Source: Flavobacterium bernardetii
GTDB taxonomy: Bacteria > Bacteroidota > Bacteroidia > Flavobacteriales > Flavobacteriaceae
DNA length: 64,000 bases
Direction: 5' to 3'
Assembly (NCBI RefSeq): GCF_011305415.1
Contig: NZ_JAANOQ010000001.1
Coordinates: 769,631 to 833,630, forward strand
Shown: in pieces, positions 22,876 through 31,994 of the stretch
Numbering within the stretch: position 1 is the stretch's first letter
How the letters are laid out: every line of letters begins with the position of its first letter
Notes under the pieces: generated by a model
What the model was told of the DNA's origin: nothing
What the model saw: the letters and a program-made list of their open reading frames with translations, nothing else
Databases searched by the model: none
Position numbers and translations under genes: made by a program

Positions 22876-24046
22876 AGTTTCAGAAAAAGGATTTTACGGA
22901 AAATTTGGCGGAGCATTTATTCCAGAAATGTTATATCCAAATGTAGAAGAATTGCGTACTCAATATCTTTCTATCATTGCAGAGCCTAGCTTTCAAGAAG
23001 AATATATGTATTTGTTAGAACAATATGTAGGCCGACCAACACCGCTATATTTTGCCAAACGATTATCCGAAAAATACAATACCAAAATCTACTTAAAAAG
23101 AGAAGATTTATGTCATACTGGTGCGCATAAAGTCAACAATACTGTAGGTCAAATTATCTTAGCCAAACGTTTAGGAAAAACTCGAATTATAGCTGAAACA
23201 GGAGCAGGGCAACATGGTGTAGCAACCGCAACTGTTTGTGCTTTAATGGGTATGGAATGTATCGTTTATATGGGCGAAGTTGACATTGAAAGACAAGCAC
23301 CAAATGTAGCACGAATGAAAATGCTTGGCGCAGAAGTTCGTCCGGCAACTTCAGGTTCAAAAACCTTAAAAGACGCCACAAATGAAGCCATTCGTGATTG
23401 GATTAACAACCCAACCGATACGTTTTATATTATTGGTTCAGTGGTTGGGCCACATCCTTATCCAGATATGGTAGCAAAATTTCAAAGTATTATTTCAAAG
23501 GAAATCAAATCGCAATTACTAACTCAAGAAGGTACAGAATATCCAAATTATGTGATTGCTTGTGTTGGAGGTGGAAGTAATGCGGCTGGTGCTTTTTACG
23601 AATTTTTAGATGACAAACAAGTTGGTTTAATTGCAGTTGAAGCAGCTGGACATGGCGTAGATTCTGGAGAAAGTGCAGCGACATCCGTTTTAGGAAAAAT
23701 CGGAATTATTCATGGAAGTCGTACTTTATTAATGCAAACTGAAGACGGACAAATTACAGAACCGTATTCTATTTCTGCAGGATTAGATTACCCAGGTGTT
23801 GGACCACTTCACGCACATTTAAATGATACTGGTCGTGCCGAATTCATTGCCATTACAGATGAAGATGCTATGAATTCTGGATTAGAAATTTCTAAAATGG
23901 AAGGTATTATTCCAGCTATTGAAACCGCTCATGCTTTTGCTGTATTAGATAAAAAACAATTCAAACCGACTGATATTGTGGTGATTAATTTATCTGGACG
24001 TGGCGATAAAGATTTGAATACATACATTAATTATTTTAACTTTTAA
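22862..24046 (+). CDS. trpB: Tryptophan synthase beta chain
   Basis: PLP enzyme that condenses indole with serine; works as an alpha2-beta2 complex with TrpA, receiving indole through a tunnel. 394 residues. The PLP lysine is in REDLCHTGAHKVNN, the phosphate loop is GGGSNAAG, and GAGQHGVA and LSGRGDKD are intact. This is the TrpB1 type expected to pair with TrpA. The start lies within the end of trpF. Confidence 0.97.
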   Translation: MSQFKVSEKGFYGKFGGAFIPEMLYPNVEELRTQYLSIIAEPSFQEEYMYLLEQYVGRPTPLYFAKRLSEKYNTKIYLKREDLCHTGAHKVNNTVGQIILAKRLGKTRIIAETGAGQHGVATATVCALMGMECIVYMGEVDIERQAPNVARMKMLGAEVRPATSGSKTLKDATNEAIRDWINNPTDTFYIIGSVVGPHPYPDMVAKFQSIISKEIKSQLLTQEGTEYPNYVIACVGGGSNAAGAFYEFLDDKQVGLIAVEAAGHGVDSGESAATSVLGKIGIIHGSRTLLMQTEDGQITEPYSISAGLDYPGVGPLHAHLNDTGRAEFIAITDEDAMNSGLEISKMEGIIPAIETAHAFAVLDKKQFKPTDIVVINLSGRGDKDLNTYINYFNF

Positions 24047-24054
24047 AAAAAATA

Positions 24055-24156
24055 TAACCGCAAGGTTCGCAAAGAAAATCGCAAAGTTCGCAACGATTTT
24101 TTAAGCTTTGATTAATCTTTGCGAGCATTGCGCAAATCCTAGCGTCTTTGCGGTTA
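24055..24156. repeat. Nested inverted-repeat element in the trpB-trpA gap
   Basis: Perfect 9-bp ends TAACCGCAA (24055-24063) and TTGCGGTTA (24148-24156) enclose a second perfect pair, TCGCAAAGA (24067-24075) and TCTTTGCGA (24116-24124). GTTCGCAA words recur between them. The ~100-bp element fills nearly the whole gap and resembles the TTTGCG-rich repeats scattered in Flavobacteria. Confidence 0.75.
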
Positions 24157-24169
24157 AAAAACATAAACC

Positions 24170-24934
24170 ATGAACAGAATCAATCAAAAAGTACAAGAAA
24201 ACAAAAAATTACTTTCTATATATTTTACAGCAGGATATCCAAATTTAAATGACACCGTTTCAATTATTCAAGAATTAGAAAAAAATGGCGTAGATATGAT
24301 AGAAATTGGTTTGCCTTTTTCAGATCCATTGGCAGACGGACCAACTATTCAAGAAAGTTCTACTCAAGCTATTGAAAATGGAATGACAACTAAATTGCTT
24401 TTCGAACAGTTGAAAGACAATCGTAAAACGGTAGAAATTCCATTGATAATTATGGGGTATTTTAATCCGATGATGCAATTTGGAGTGGAAAAATTCTGTC
24501 AACAATGTAATGAAATTGGTATTGATGGTTTAATTATTCCGGATTTACCTTTAGAAGAATATCTTTCTGAATATCAAGCTATTTTCGAAAAATACAACTT
24601 AAAAAATGTGTTTTTAATTACTCCACAAACTACAAACGAACGCATTTTACAAATCGATTCGGTTTCTGATAGTTTTATTTATATGGTGAGTTCAGCAGCA
24701 GTTACTGGGAGTCAATCTGGTTTTGGAACGGAACAAATGAACTATTTTGAACGTATTTCGAATCTAAATTTAAAAAATCCACAAATTATAGGGTTTGGAA
24801 TTAATAATAAGGAAACTTTTGAGCAAGCTACTTCATATCAAAAAGGAGCAATTATTGGAAGTGCTTTTATAAAATTTATTACAAATAATGCTATTGATAA
24901 AATTGGAGAATTTGTTCAAAGGATTAGAAACTAA
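24170..24934 (+). CDS. trpA: Tryptophan synthase alpha chain
   Basis: Cleaves indole-3-glycerol phosphate to indole and glyceraldehyde-3-phosphate and passes indole to TrpB. 254 residues, slightly short but complete. Visible: FTAGYPN, EIGLPFSDPLADGPTIQ (catalytic Glu and Asp), GLIIPDLPLEE, and a GFGI...GAIIGSAFIK phosphate-binding end. It is the last gene of the trp operon; no clear terminator follows in the next 170 bp. Confidence 0.96.
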   Translation: MNRINQKVQENKKLLSIYFTAGYPNLNDTVSIIQELEKNGVDMIEIGLPFSDPLADGPTIQESSTQAIENGMTTKLLFEQLKDNRKTVEIPLIIMGYFNPMMQFGVEKFCQQCNEIGIDGLIIPDLPLEEYLSEYQAIFEKYNLKNVFLITPQTTNERILQIDSVSDSFIYMVSSAAVTGSQSGFGTEQMNYFERISNLNLKNPQIIGFGINNKETFEQATSYQKGAIIGSAFIKFITNNAIDKIGEFVQRIRN

Positions 24935-25108
24935 AAACATTTAATTAATCTTTAGGTAATAAAACAGACCAGTTTCTTGTCAAAACAAACCAAATTAATA
25001 ATGTTATGTATAGATAAATACGTAGAATTTTACATTTTTTTGTTTATAGAATGATACTATTTTAATGTACGACACTGAATTTTGTAGCAATTAAAAAACT
25101 ACATAACG

Positions 25109-28100
25109 ATGTCAAAAAATTATCTAACAAAAAATCAATTATTACTGTGTTTAGTAATGGTAACGTCTTTTACTTGGGGACAAAATTTAGTTCATTATTG
25201 GAACTTTAATAACAATGCTTCAGTGACAACAATCACAACTCCAACGCAAACTGTTGGTGGTGCAAATTTAGTTGCTATTGCAGGTGGAGCTAGTGTAATA
25301 GATTTTGTTGGTGGAATAAATCAAAACTTTAATGTTTTAAATTTAAATGCTAGAAACAGTGATGCTTCAGGAACGCATTTACGTTTTAATGATCCAATTG
25401 GTGGGGCTTTAGAATTTGCTTTACCAACTTCAGGTTATGAAAATATTGTGGTGAAGTTTGCAACTCGTCGTTCGAATACTGGAGCAGGAACACAATCTTG
25501 GTCGTATTCATTAAATGGAACAAGTTATGTGGCTTTTACAACTGTAACTCCTAATAATGGAGATCCAGCTTTAGCAACTTTAGATTTTACAGCAATTTCT
25601 GGTGCAAATAATAATGCCAATTTTAAATTGAAAGTAGAATTTTCACAAGGTGCTGGTGGAACACAAGGTAACAATAGATTCGATAATTTTACTTTAGAAG
25701 GAAACACAGTAAGTGGAGGAGATACAACAGCACCAATTACTACAATTTTACCAGTAAATGCTGCGACAAATGTGGCGACAACTATAAATCCAACTATTAG
25801 TTTCAATGAAGCCATTCGTTTAATTGATAATAGCGCCATAACAAATACAAATGTTGATGCTTTAGTAGAATTGCGTTTAAATAATGCTTCCGGTGCATTA
25901 GTACCTTTTGACGCTACAGTTTCTGGAAATACAATTACAATAATTCCAGCTTCAATTTTAAATAACGGTCAACAATATTATGTGGCTTTATTACCAAATA
26001 CAATTGAAGATTTAAGTAATAATGCCGTTTCAACAACACAATCTGCAACATTTACAACAGGAAATCCAAGTGTGGCTTTTGCTTCAAACTTTATTAAAAC
26101 TAATGAAGGAGCAACGCTTTCTTTTGTGATTAATTTAACGAGTCCAGCTACTTCTTCAGTAGATTTAGTAGTGAAATCTAGTCCTTTTAGTACGGCTAAT
26201 GCTTCAGATATTGTTTTAACTACACAAACTTTAAACTTCACAAGTTCAAGTGCATTAACTCAAACAATAACAATTCCAATTGTAGATGATGCTTTAATTG
26301 AACAACAAGCAGAATATTTTGTTTTAAGTTTAGAAAATCCAGTTGGAGTAACAATTTCTGGAAATTCATTTGCAACGATTTATATTATTGATAATGATGA
26401 TGTGGCGCCAATTCCTTCGCAAGAAATTGAATTAAATTATATCGGAAGTTTTGACCCATCAGGTGCTAGTACAAGTACTTGTGAAATTGTAGTACACGAT
26501 TCAGCATCTCAACGTTTATTCACAACTAGTGCCATCGCAGGTTTTTTAGATATAATCAATTTTTCAAATCCAGCAGCTCCAACAGTTGTAACTTCTGTTG
26601 ATATGAATAGTTATGGAGGAGTAACTTCAGTAGCTGTTAAAAACGGAATTGTAGCTGTAGCTTCTCCAAATACGGATGAAACATTAGATGGTTCGGTTGT
26701 GTTTTTCGATACTAATGGTGTGTTTTTAAAGCAAGTTACAGTGGGTGCTTTACCAGATATGATTACGTTTTCACCAGATGGAACAAAAGTAATGACAGCT
26801 AACGAAGGACAACCAAACGCCAATTATTCAATTGATCCAGAAGGTTCTGTAAGTGTAATAGATATTTCTGGAGGAATTCCTGCATTAAGTCAAACAAACG
26901 TTACAACTTTATTGTTTACAGCTTATAATTCTCAAGAAGCTACTTTAATCGCTTCAGGAGTAAGAAAATTAAAAGCGACAAGTACTTTATCTCAAGATTT
27001 TGAACCAGAATATATTACTATAAGTGCTGATTCTCAAAAAGCTTGGGTGACACTTCAAGAAAATAATGCCGTTGTAGAAATCAATTTAGCCACTACAGCT
27101 TTTACAGATATTTGGGCTTTAGGAACAAAAGATGTGAGTCTTCCAGGAAACGGAATGGATATTTCTGATAACAACGGACAAGTATTAATCGCTAACTGGC
27201 CGATTCAAGCTTTTTATATGCCTGATGCTGTTGCCAATTATACAATCGGTGGAACAACTTATTTAGTTACAGCTAATGAAGGTGATGAAAAAGAATATAC
27301 TGGTTTTGTTGAAAGAACAACAGTTGGAGCAGCAGCTTATACTTTAGATCCAGCTATTTATCCAAATGCATCAGTTTTAAAACAATCATACAATATGGGA
27401 CGTTTTAGAGTTTCTAATTTAAGCGGAAACACAGATGCTGATGCAGATTTTGAAACGATTAATGCTGTTGGTTCGCGTTCCTTTTCAATTTTTAATGCCA
27501 CAACCAAACAAATTGTATTTGATAGTGGTGACGATTTTGAAAGATATACGGCTGCCAATTTAGCTTCAATATATAATGCAGATCACAGTGATAATATTTC
27601 AAAAGGAAGAAGTCGTGCTAAAGGTCCGGAACCAGAAGGTGTAACTATTGCTCAAATCGGAACGGAAACTTTTGCTTTTATTTCATTAGAAAGAGTAGGT
27701 GGAGTTATGGTTTATAACATTACAGATCCAAATGATGTGACTTTTGTAGATTATAAAAACAGTAGAAGTACTTCTGCATATTCAGGAGATAACGGTCCAG
27801 AAGGAATTACATACATTAAACCAGAAAATAGTCCAAATGGAAAAGGTTATGTTTTAGTAGCGAATGAAATCAGTGGAACTATTACCGTTTTTGAAGTAGA
27901 TACCAATCTTTTATCAGCTTCAGATTTCAATACAGAAGTTAAAACATTTGCTATTTTTCCAAATCCATCTGAAAACGGAATCGTATATTTCAATAGAGTG
28001 GCTGATTACGAATTATTTGATATTTCAGGAAAGAAAATAAGCGGAGAAAAAGAAGCTTTTACAATCAATACAAGCAAACTTTCAAAAGGAATTTACTTAG

Positions 28101-28144
28101 TAAAAACTAGTGAAGGAATTGTACAAAAACTAATTGTAAACTAA
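25109..28144 (+). CDS. Large T9SS-secreted protein with choice-of-anchor I (beta-propeller) domain
   Basis: 1011 residues, cell-surface or secreted. Order: signal peptide (1 to about 24, ending TWG-Q); an N-terminal beta-sandwich (about 25-198); an SbsA-type Ig-like domain (about 205-312, PVNAATNVATTINPTISF); a Calx-beta-like domain (about 318-432, ending ATIYIIDNDD); a choice-of-anchor I region that looks like a YVTN-type propeller (about 443-930, with MITFSPDGTKVMTANEGQPN and GPEPEGVTIAQIG); and a T9SS type A tail (about 945-1011, FAIFPNPSENG to KLIVN). Choice-of-anchor I proteins are often next to phosphatases but their activity is not settled. It is monocistronic and ends in a good terminator. 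Confidence 0.9.
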   Translation: MSKNYLTKNQLLLCLVMVTSFTWGQNLVHYWNFNNNASVTTITTPTQTVGGANLVAIAGGASVIDFVGGINQNFNVLNLNARNSDASGTHLRFNDPIGGALEFALPTSGYENIVVKFATRRSNTGAGTQSWSYSLNGTSYVAFTTVTPNNGDPALATLDFTAISGANNNANFKLKVEFSQGAGGTQGNNRFDNFTLEGNTVSGGDTTAPITTILPVNAATNVATTINPTISFNEAIRLIDNSAITNTNVDALVELRLNNASGALVPFDATVSGNTITIIPASILNNGQQYYVALLPNTIEDLSNNAVSTTQSATFTTGNPSVAFASNFIKTNEGATLSFVINLTSPATSSVDLVVKSSPFSTANASDIVLTTQTLNFTSSSALTQTITIPIVDDALIEQQAEYFVLSLENPVGVTISGNSFATIYIIDNDDVAPIPSQEIELNYIGSFDPSGASTSTCEIVVHDSASQRLFTTSAIAGFLDIINFSNPAAPTVVTSVDMNSYGGVTSVAVKNGIVAVASPNTDETLDGSVVFFDTNGVFLKQVTVGALPDMITFSPDGTKVMTANEGQPNANYSIDPEGSVSVIDISGGIPALSQTNVTTLLFTAYNSQEATLIASGVRKLKATSTLSQDFEPEYITISADSQKAWVTLQENNAVVEINLATTAFTDIWALGTKDVSLPGNGMDISDNNGQVLIANWPIQAFYMPDAVANYTIGGTTYLVTANEGDEKEYTGFVERTTVGAAAYTLDPAIYPNASVLKQSYNMGRFRVSNLSGNTDADADFETINAVGSRSFSIFNATTKQIVFDSGDDFERYTAANLASIYNADHSDNISKGRSRAKGPEPEGVTIAQIGTETFAFISLERVGGVMVYNITDPNDVTFVDYKNSRSTSAYSGDNGPEGITYIKPENSPNGKGYVLVANEISGTITVFEVDTNLLSASDFNTEVKTFAIFPNPSENGIVYFNRVADYELFDISGKKISGEKEAFTINTSKLSKGIYLVKTSEGIVQKLIVN

Positions 28145-28165
28145 TTAAGTACTCCATAAAATAGA

Positions 28166-28195
28166 AAAACCTCTAGCAAAAGTTAGAGGTTTTTT
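28166..28195. terminator. Hairpin terminator
   Basis: AAAACCTCTA (28166-28175) pairs with TAGAGGTTTT (28184-28193), with a T run on the plus strand and an A run on the other side. Ends the large surface-protein gene and probably yaaA on the opposite strand. Confidence 0.85.
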
Positions 28196-28218
28196 ATTTC
28201 TAAATTTTAGAATACTAT

Positions 28219-28977
28219 TTATCTCGTAAAAACCAATTTATTTCCTTCCGATAAATTGCTATCAAAAGCATAACCTTCATAGTTGAAACCTTTTAAATCT
28301 TCAATTGTTTCAGCGTTTGTATCTATAATAAAACGAACCATCATACCGCGCGCTTTTTTTGCAAAGAATGAAATCATCTTCAATTTTCCATCTTTATAAT
28401 CTTTAAATTCTGGTGTAATAACTGGGACTTTTAACTTCTTTACATCAACCGCTGAAAAATATTCGTTGCTGGCTAAGTTTACAAATAATTCGTCATTTTC
28501 TAATTCTGAATTTAGAGCATCAGTAATTGTTTTTTTCCAAAATTCGTATAAGTTTTTTTTGGTTCCAATTTTTATGGAAGTTCCCATTTCTAATCGATAC
28601 GCTTGCATTAAATCTAAAGGTTTTAATAAACCATATAAACCTGAAAGTATACGTAATTTATCTTGTAAAACGTCTAATTTTTCTATTGGTAGCGAATATA
28701 CATCTAAACCTGTATACACTTCGCCATCAAAAGTAAAAACTGCTGGTCTGGCGTTTTCATTTGTAAAAGGTGTTTGCCAATCTTGATTACGTTGCCAATT
28801 TAAATCCCCTAATTTTTCAGAAATATGCATTAATTCCATCAACTGTTTTGGCTTCAACTTTTTTAAGGTTTTCTGAATGGTTTCTGCTAGTTTTAAAAAC
28901 GAAGATTCTGTATGTAATTGTGTTGGAAGTTCTTTATCTAAATTTAAAGATTTGGCTGGTGATATAACGATTTTCAT
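28219..28977 (-). CDS. yaaA: YaaA family peroxide-stress protein
   Basis: Family associated in E. coli with limiting free iron and DNA damage under H2O2; a DNA-binding fold is reported for it. ATG at 28977 (MKIVISPAKSLN) is the family start; an earlier ATG seven codons upstream is rejected. 252 residues with ISPAKSLNLD, FDGEVYTGLDV, ILSGLYGLLKPLD, YRLEMGTS, ASNEYFSAVD and FFAKKARGMMVRFI, all conserved in the family. A TAATTTTG box lies 18 nt upstream. Confidence 0.95.
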   Translation of the reverse strand: MKIVISPAKSLNLDKELPTQLHTESSFLKLAETIQKTLKKLKPKQLMELMHISEKLGDLNWQRNQDWQTPFTNENARPAVFTFDGEVYTGLDVYSLPIEKLDVLQDKLRILSGLYGLLKPLDLMQAYRLEMGTSIKIGTKKNLYEFWKKTITDALNSELENDELFVNLASNEYFSAVDVKKLKVPVITPEFKDYKDGKLKMISFFAKKARGMMVRFIIDTNAETIEDLKGFNYEGYAFDSNLSEGNKLVFTR

Positions 28978-28995
28978 TTTTCGGTAGATTTTTTT

Positions 28996-29003
28996 CAAAA
29001 TTA
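28996..29003 (-). promoter_or_regulatory. -7 element (TAATTTTG) for yaaA
   Basis: Exact TAnnTTTG on the minus strand, 18 nt before the chosen yaaA ATG; this also favours that start over the longer frame. Confidence 0.5.
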
Positions 29004-29127
29004 ATATTTATATACGAGTTTTCTATAACTAAGGTTTAAGAATTTTTATAAAACTTTAAAGAATACTGCGTTTTAAAAATTGAAAATTGATATTGCGATT
29101 GCCATTGCGATTGATTATCTTCGCCAC

Positions 29128-29877
29128 ATGATAAAAGTAATTCTTTTAGGTTCGGGAAACGTGGCAACACATTTATTTCAGGCTTTTTCTAAAGCAACTG
29201 AAGTAGAAGTGGTACAGGTTTTCTCTAGAACTATTTCAAAAGATTTTCCTGAAAGTATTCAAACTTCTGATTTTACTGAAATTTTAAAAGCTGATATTTA
29301 TATCATTTGCATTTCTGACAATGCCATAGCAAGTGTTTCTAATCAATTACAATTTGAAAATAGGTTAGTGGTTCATACTTCTGGAAGTACAGATTTTGAT
29401 ATGCTTGACGCGAAAAACAAAAGAGGCGTTTTTTATCCATTACAAACATTTTCTAAGAATAAAGCTGTCGATTTTAAGGAAATTCCGATTTGTTTGGAAA
29501 CTGAAAATCCATCTGATTATGAAGTTTTAGAAAAATTAGGGCGTTCAATCTCAAATTCTGTCACTAAAATTGATGGAAAACAAAGAAAAGCGCTACATGT
29601 TTCCGCTGTTTTTGTGTGTAATTTCACGAATCATTTGTATCAAATCGGAAATGATATCTGCAAAGAAAACAACATTCCATTTGAGATTTTACAGCCGTTA
29701 ATAGAAGAAACTGCAAAGAAAATAAAATCACTTTCACCTAAAGAAGCACAAACTGGTCCGGCTTTGAGAAATGACACTAAAACCATTGAAAAACATATCG
29801 ATTTTCTAACTAATGAAAATCAAAAAGAAATATATAAAATCCTGACAAAATCTATACAAAATGTCGAAAAGTTATAA
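29128..29877 (+). CDS. DUF2520 Rossmann-like NAD(P)-dependent protein
   Basis: 249 residues from ATG at 29128 (MIKVILLGSGNVATHL); the frame upstream runs through an ATTGCGATTG repeat and is not coding. The N-terminal Rossmann fold has GSGNVA at 9-14. The C-terminal DUF2520 helical domain carries RKALHVSAVFVCNFTNHLY and SPKEAQTGPALRND. This resembles ketopantoate reductase/pyrroline-5-carboxylate reductase-type proteins, but the substrate is unknown. It overlaps the kdsC-like gene by 17 bp and heads a four-gene operon. Confidence 0.88.
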   Translation: MIKVILLGSGNVATHLFQAFSKATEVEVVQVFSRTISKDFPESIQTSDFTEILKADIYIICISDNAIASVSNQLQFENRLVVHTSGSTDFDMLDAKNKRGVFYPLQTFSKNKAVDFKEIPICLETENPSDYEVLEKLGRSISNSVTKIDGKQRKALHVSAVFVCNFTNHLYQIGNDICKENNIPFEILQPLIEETAKKIKSLSPKEAQTGPALRNDTKTIEKHIDFLTNENQKEIYKILTKSIQNVEKL

Positions 29878-30388
29878 AGAATTAATGAATGATATTAAAG
29901 CGTTTATCTTTGATATTGATGGCGTTTTAACAGACGGAACCGTACATATTTCGGAAGACGGGCAATTGCTTCGTCAAATGAATATTAAGGATGGTTACGC
30001 TATGAAAGCCGCAGTAGATAAAGGGTATCCGGTTTGTATTATTTCTGGTGGAAGTAATGAAGGTGTTCGTATTCGCTTACAAAATTTAGGAATCAAAGAT
30101 ATTTATTTAGCTGCTCCAGATAAAGTGGAAAAGTTTTATGAAATTTGCGATGCCTATCAACTAAAACCTGAAGAAATTCTATACATGGGTGACGATATTC
30201 CAGATTATTTAGTGATGCAAAAAGTCGGTTTACCAACGTGTCCGCAAGATGCTGTTCAAGAAATTAAAGGAATCAGCAAATACATTTCACATGTAAATGG
30301 TGGAAAAGGTGCGGTTCGTGATGTAATTGAGCAAGTTATGAAAGTTCAGGGAAAATGGATGGACGATTTTGACGCCAAGTTTTTTTAA
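29861..30388 (+). CDS. kdsC: KdsC-type HAD phosphatase (KDO 8-phosphate phosphatase)
   Basis: HAD phosphatase without a cap, 175 residues, as in KdsC: FDIDGVLTDGTV with Asp18 and Asp20, IISGGSNEG for motif II, a Lys in APDKVEKF, and MGDDIPDYLVM for motif IV. Likely hydrolyses KDO-8-phosphate to KDO for lipopolysaccharide. kdsB, the next enzyme of KDO activation, is also in the window at 41.2 kb, though not in the same operon. In Bacteroidota some relatives act in nonulosonic acid metabolism, so the exact substrate is likely rather than certain. Confidence 0.88.
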   Translation: MSKSYKELMNDIKAFIFDIDGVLTDGTVHISEDGQLLRQMNIKDGYAMKAAVDKGYPVCIISGGSNEGVRIRLQNLGIKDIYLAAPDKVEKFYEICDAYQLKPEEILYMGDDIPDYLVMQKVGLPTCPQDAVQEIKGISKYISHVNGGKGAVRDVIEQVMKVQGKWMDDFDAKFF

Positions 30389-30418
30389 TAAACAATATAT
30401 AATTCACATAAAATTAAA

Positions 30419-31333
30419 ATGAAATACTACTTAAAACTTGTACGTATAGAAAACTTATTAATGATTGCTTTAATGCTACTTGTTATTAAATATACTTTTT
30501 TAAATCAAGCTGATATTTTACAAGCCTTATCAGATTGGAAATACTTTTTATTAATTATTGCAACCCTTTCAATCGCTGCTGGTGGTTATATTATTAATGA
30601 TATTTACGATGTAGATGTGGATACAATCAACAAACCAAATAAGGTTTATATTGGCACACATATTTCAGAAAAAAACGCTTACAATTTATATTTTGCCTTA
30701 AATGTAATTGGAGTTGGCTTAGGTTTTTATTTAAGCAGAACTGTTAATAAACCAGCAATTGCAGCTGTTTTCGTAATTTGTTCTGCGTTATTATATGTGT
30801 ATTCTAATGGTTTAAAACAAATTCCACTTGTCGGAAATCTTGTAATTGCAGCATTAGCCGCTTCTAGTATTTTAGTTGTCGGTTTATTTACTATTTTTCC
30901 ATTCATTTTCGATTTCAATAGAAACGAAATGTTCAGCATTTTATCAGTAATTATTGATTATGCTGTTTTGGCTTTTCTATTGCATTTCGCTAGAGAAATT
31001 ATCAAAACTATTGAAGATATTGAAGGTGATAAAGCTTTTGAAATTACAACTGTAGCATCGTATTTCGGAATTCTAGTTAGTAAAATTATAACCATTTTTA
31101 CTTTATTAGGTTTTATTGGATATGCTTGTTATTTCATTTATAACAACATCATGCATATGCCATATGTAATAGGTTATTTCGTTATTTTAATGATGCTTCC
31201 AACTCTATTTGTAATTTTTAAAACGATTACAGCTAAAGAAAAAGCAGACTTTAGTTTCATTAGTAAACTAATAAAAATCATCATGTTAACCACTATTTTT
31301 TCATTAACTGCAATCGTTTTAATTGGAAATTAA
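30419..31333 (+). CDS. UbiA-family prenyltransferase (GGGP-type)
   Basis: Integral membrane enzyme of 304 residues, about eight or nine predicted transmembrane helices. The first Asp-rich motif NDxxDxxxD is seen at 60-68 (NDIYDVDVD), followed by TINKPNK. The second is near EDIEGDKAFEITTVASYFG. Flavobacteria homologues are often named geranylgeranylglycerol-phosphate geranylgeranyltransferase, but a menaquinone-type or other lipid acceptor cannot be ruled out. Third gene of the DUF2520-kdsC-ubiA-maf operon. Confidence 0.85.
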   Translation: MKYYLKLVRIENLLMIALMLLVIKYTFLNQADILQALSDWKYFLLIIATLSIAAGGYIINDIYDVDVDTINKPNKVYIGTHISEKNAYNLYFALNVIGVGLGFYLSRTVNKPAIAAVFVICSALLYVYSNGLKQIPLVGNLVIAALAASSILVVGLFTIFPFIFDFNRNEMFSILSVIIDYAVLAFLLHFAREIIKTIEDIEGDKAFEITTVASYFGILVSKIITIFTLLGFIGYACYFIYNNIMHMPYVIGYFVILMMLPTLFVIFKTITAKEKADFSFISKLIKIIMLTTIFSLTAIVLIGN

Positions 31334-31334
31334 T

Positions 31335-31916
31335 ATGTTAAACGAAAAATTCAATAAACATCGTATTATTTTAGCTTCTGGTTCGCCAAGAAGACAACAA
31401 TTTTTAAAAGAATTAGATGTAGATTTCGAAATTCAATTAAAAGATATTGAAGAAATTTATCCAAAGCATTTACAAGCAGAAGAAATTACTAATTTTTTAG
31501 CGAAATTAAAAGCTTCAGCATTTGTATCGGATTTAGAAGAAAACGATATTTTAATCACATCTGATACGATTGTTTGGTTAAATAACAAAGCCTTAGGTAA
31601 ACCAAAAGATTATGATGATGCTTTTGAAATGCTTACAGAAATGTCTGGAACCACTCACAAAGTAATCACTTCAGTTTGTCTTAAAACTATAGATAAAGAA
31701 GTAGTTTTTTATGAAGAAACTTTGGTGACTTTTACAGCATTATCTTCAGATGAAATTAAATATTATCTGAATAATTATAAACCTTTTGATAAAGCGGGTT
31801 CGTACGGAATTCAGGAATGGATTGGTTTGGTTGCCATAACAAAAATCGAAGGAAGTTATGCGAATGTAGTAGGCTTGCCAACGCACAGATTATATGAAGA
31901 AATGATGAAGTTATAG
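31335..31916 (+). CDS. maf: Maf family nucleotide pyrophosphatase
   Basis: Hydrolyses non-canonical or modified nucleoside triphosphates, such as m5UTP or dTTP, to monophosphates. ATG at 31335 is one base after the stop of the prenyltransferase gene; the TTG at 31323 would overlap it and is rejected. 193 residues with ASGSPRRQQFL, SDTIVWLNNKALGKPKD and FDKAGSYGIQEW. These are the conserved substrate-binding Ser-Arg-Arg, the catalytic Asp and the Lys motifs of the family. Last gene of its operon. Confidence 0.94.
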   Translation: MLNEKFNKHRIILASGSPRRQQFLKELDVDFEIQLKDIEEIYPKHLQAEEITNFLAKLKASAFVSDLEENDILITSDTIVWLNNKALGKPKDYDDAFEMLTEMSGTTHKVITSVCLKTIDKEVVFYEETLVTFTALSSDEIKYYLNNYKPFDKAGSYGIQEWIGLVAITKIEGSYANVVGLPTHRLYEEMMKL

Positions 31917-31966
31917 TTTTTAGAAGTCTTTTTCTTTCAACTATTTTCTTTGAACTAAATTTTACT

Positions 31967-31974
31967 TACTTTTG
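31967..31974 (+). promoter_or_regulatory. -7 element (TACTTTTG) for pyrR-pyrB
   Basis: Exact TAnnTTTG, 20 nt upstream of the pyrR ATG. A TTTG at 31949-31952 precedes it by 14 nt, a little closer than the usual 17-23. Confidence 0.55.
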
Positions 31975-31994
31975 TAAACACAACACACAAAAAC

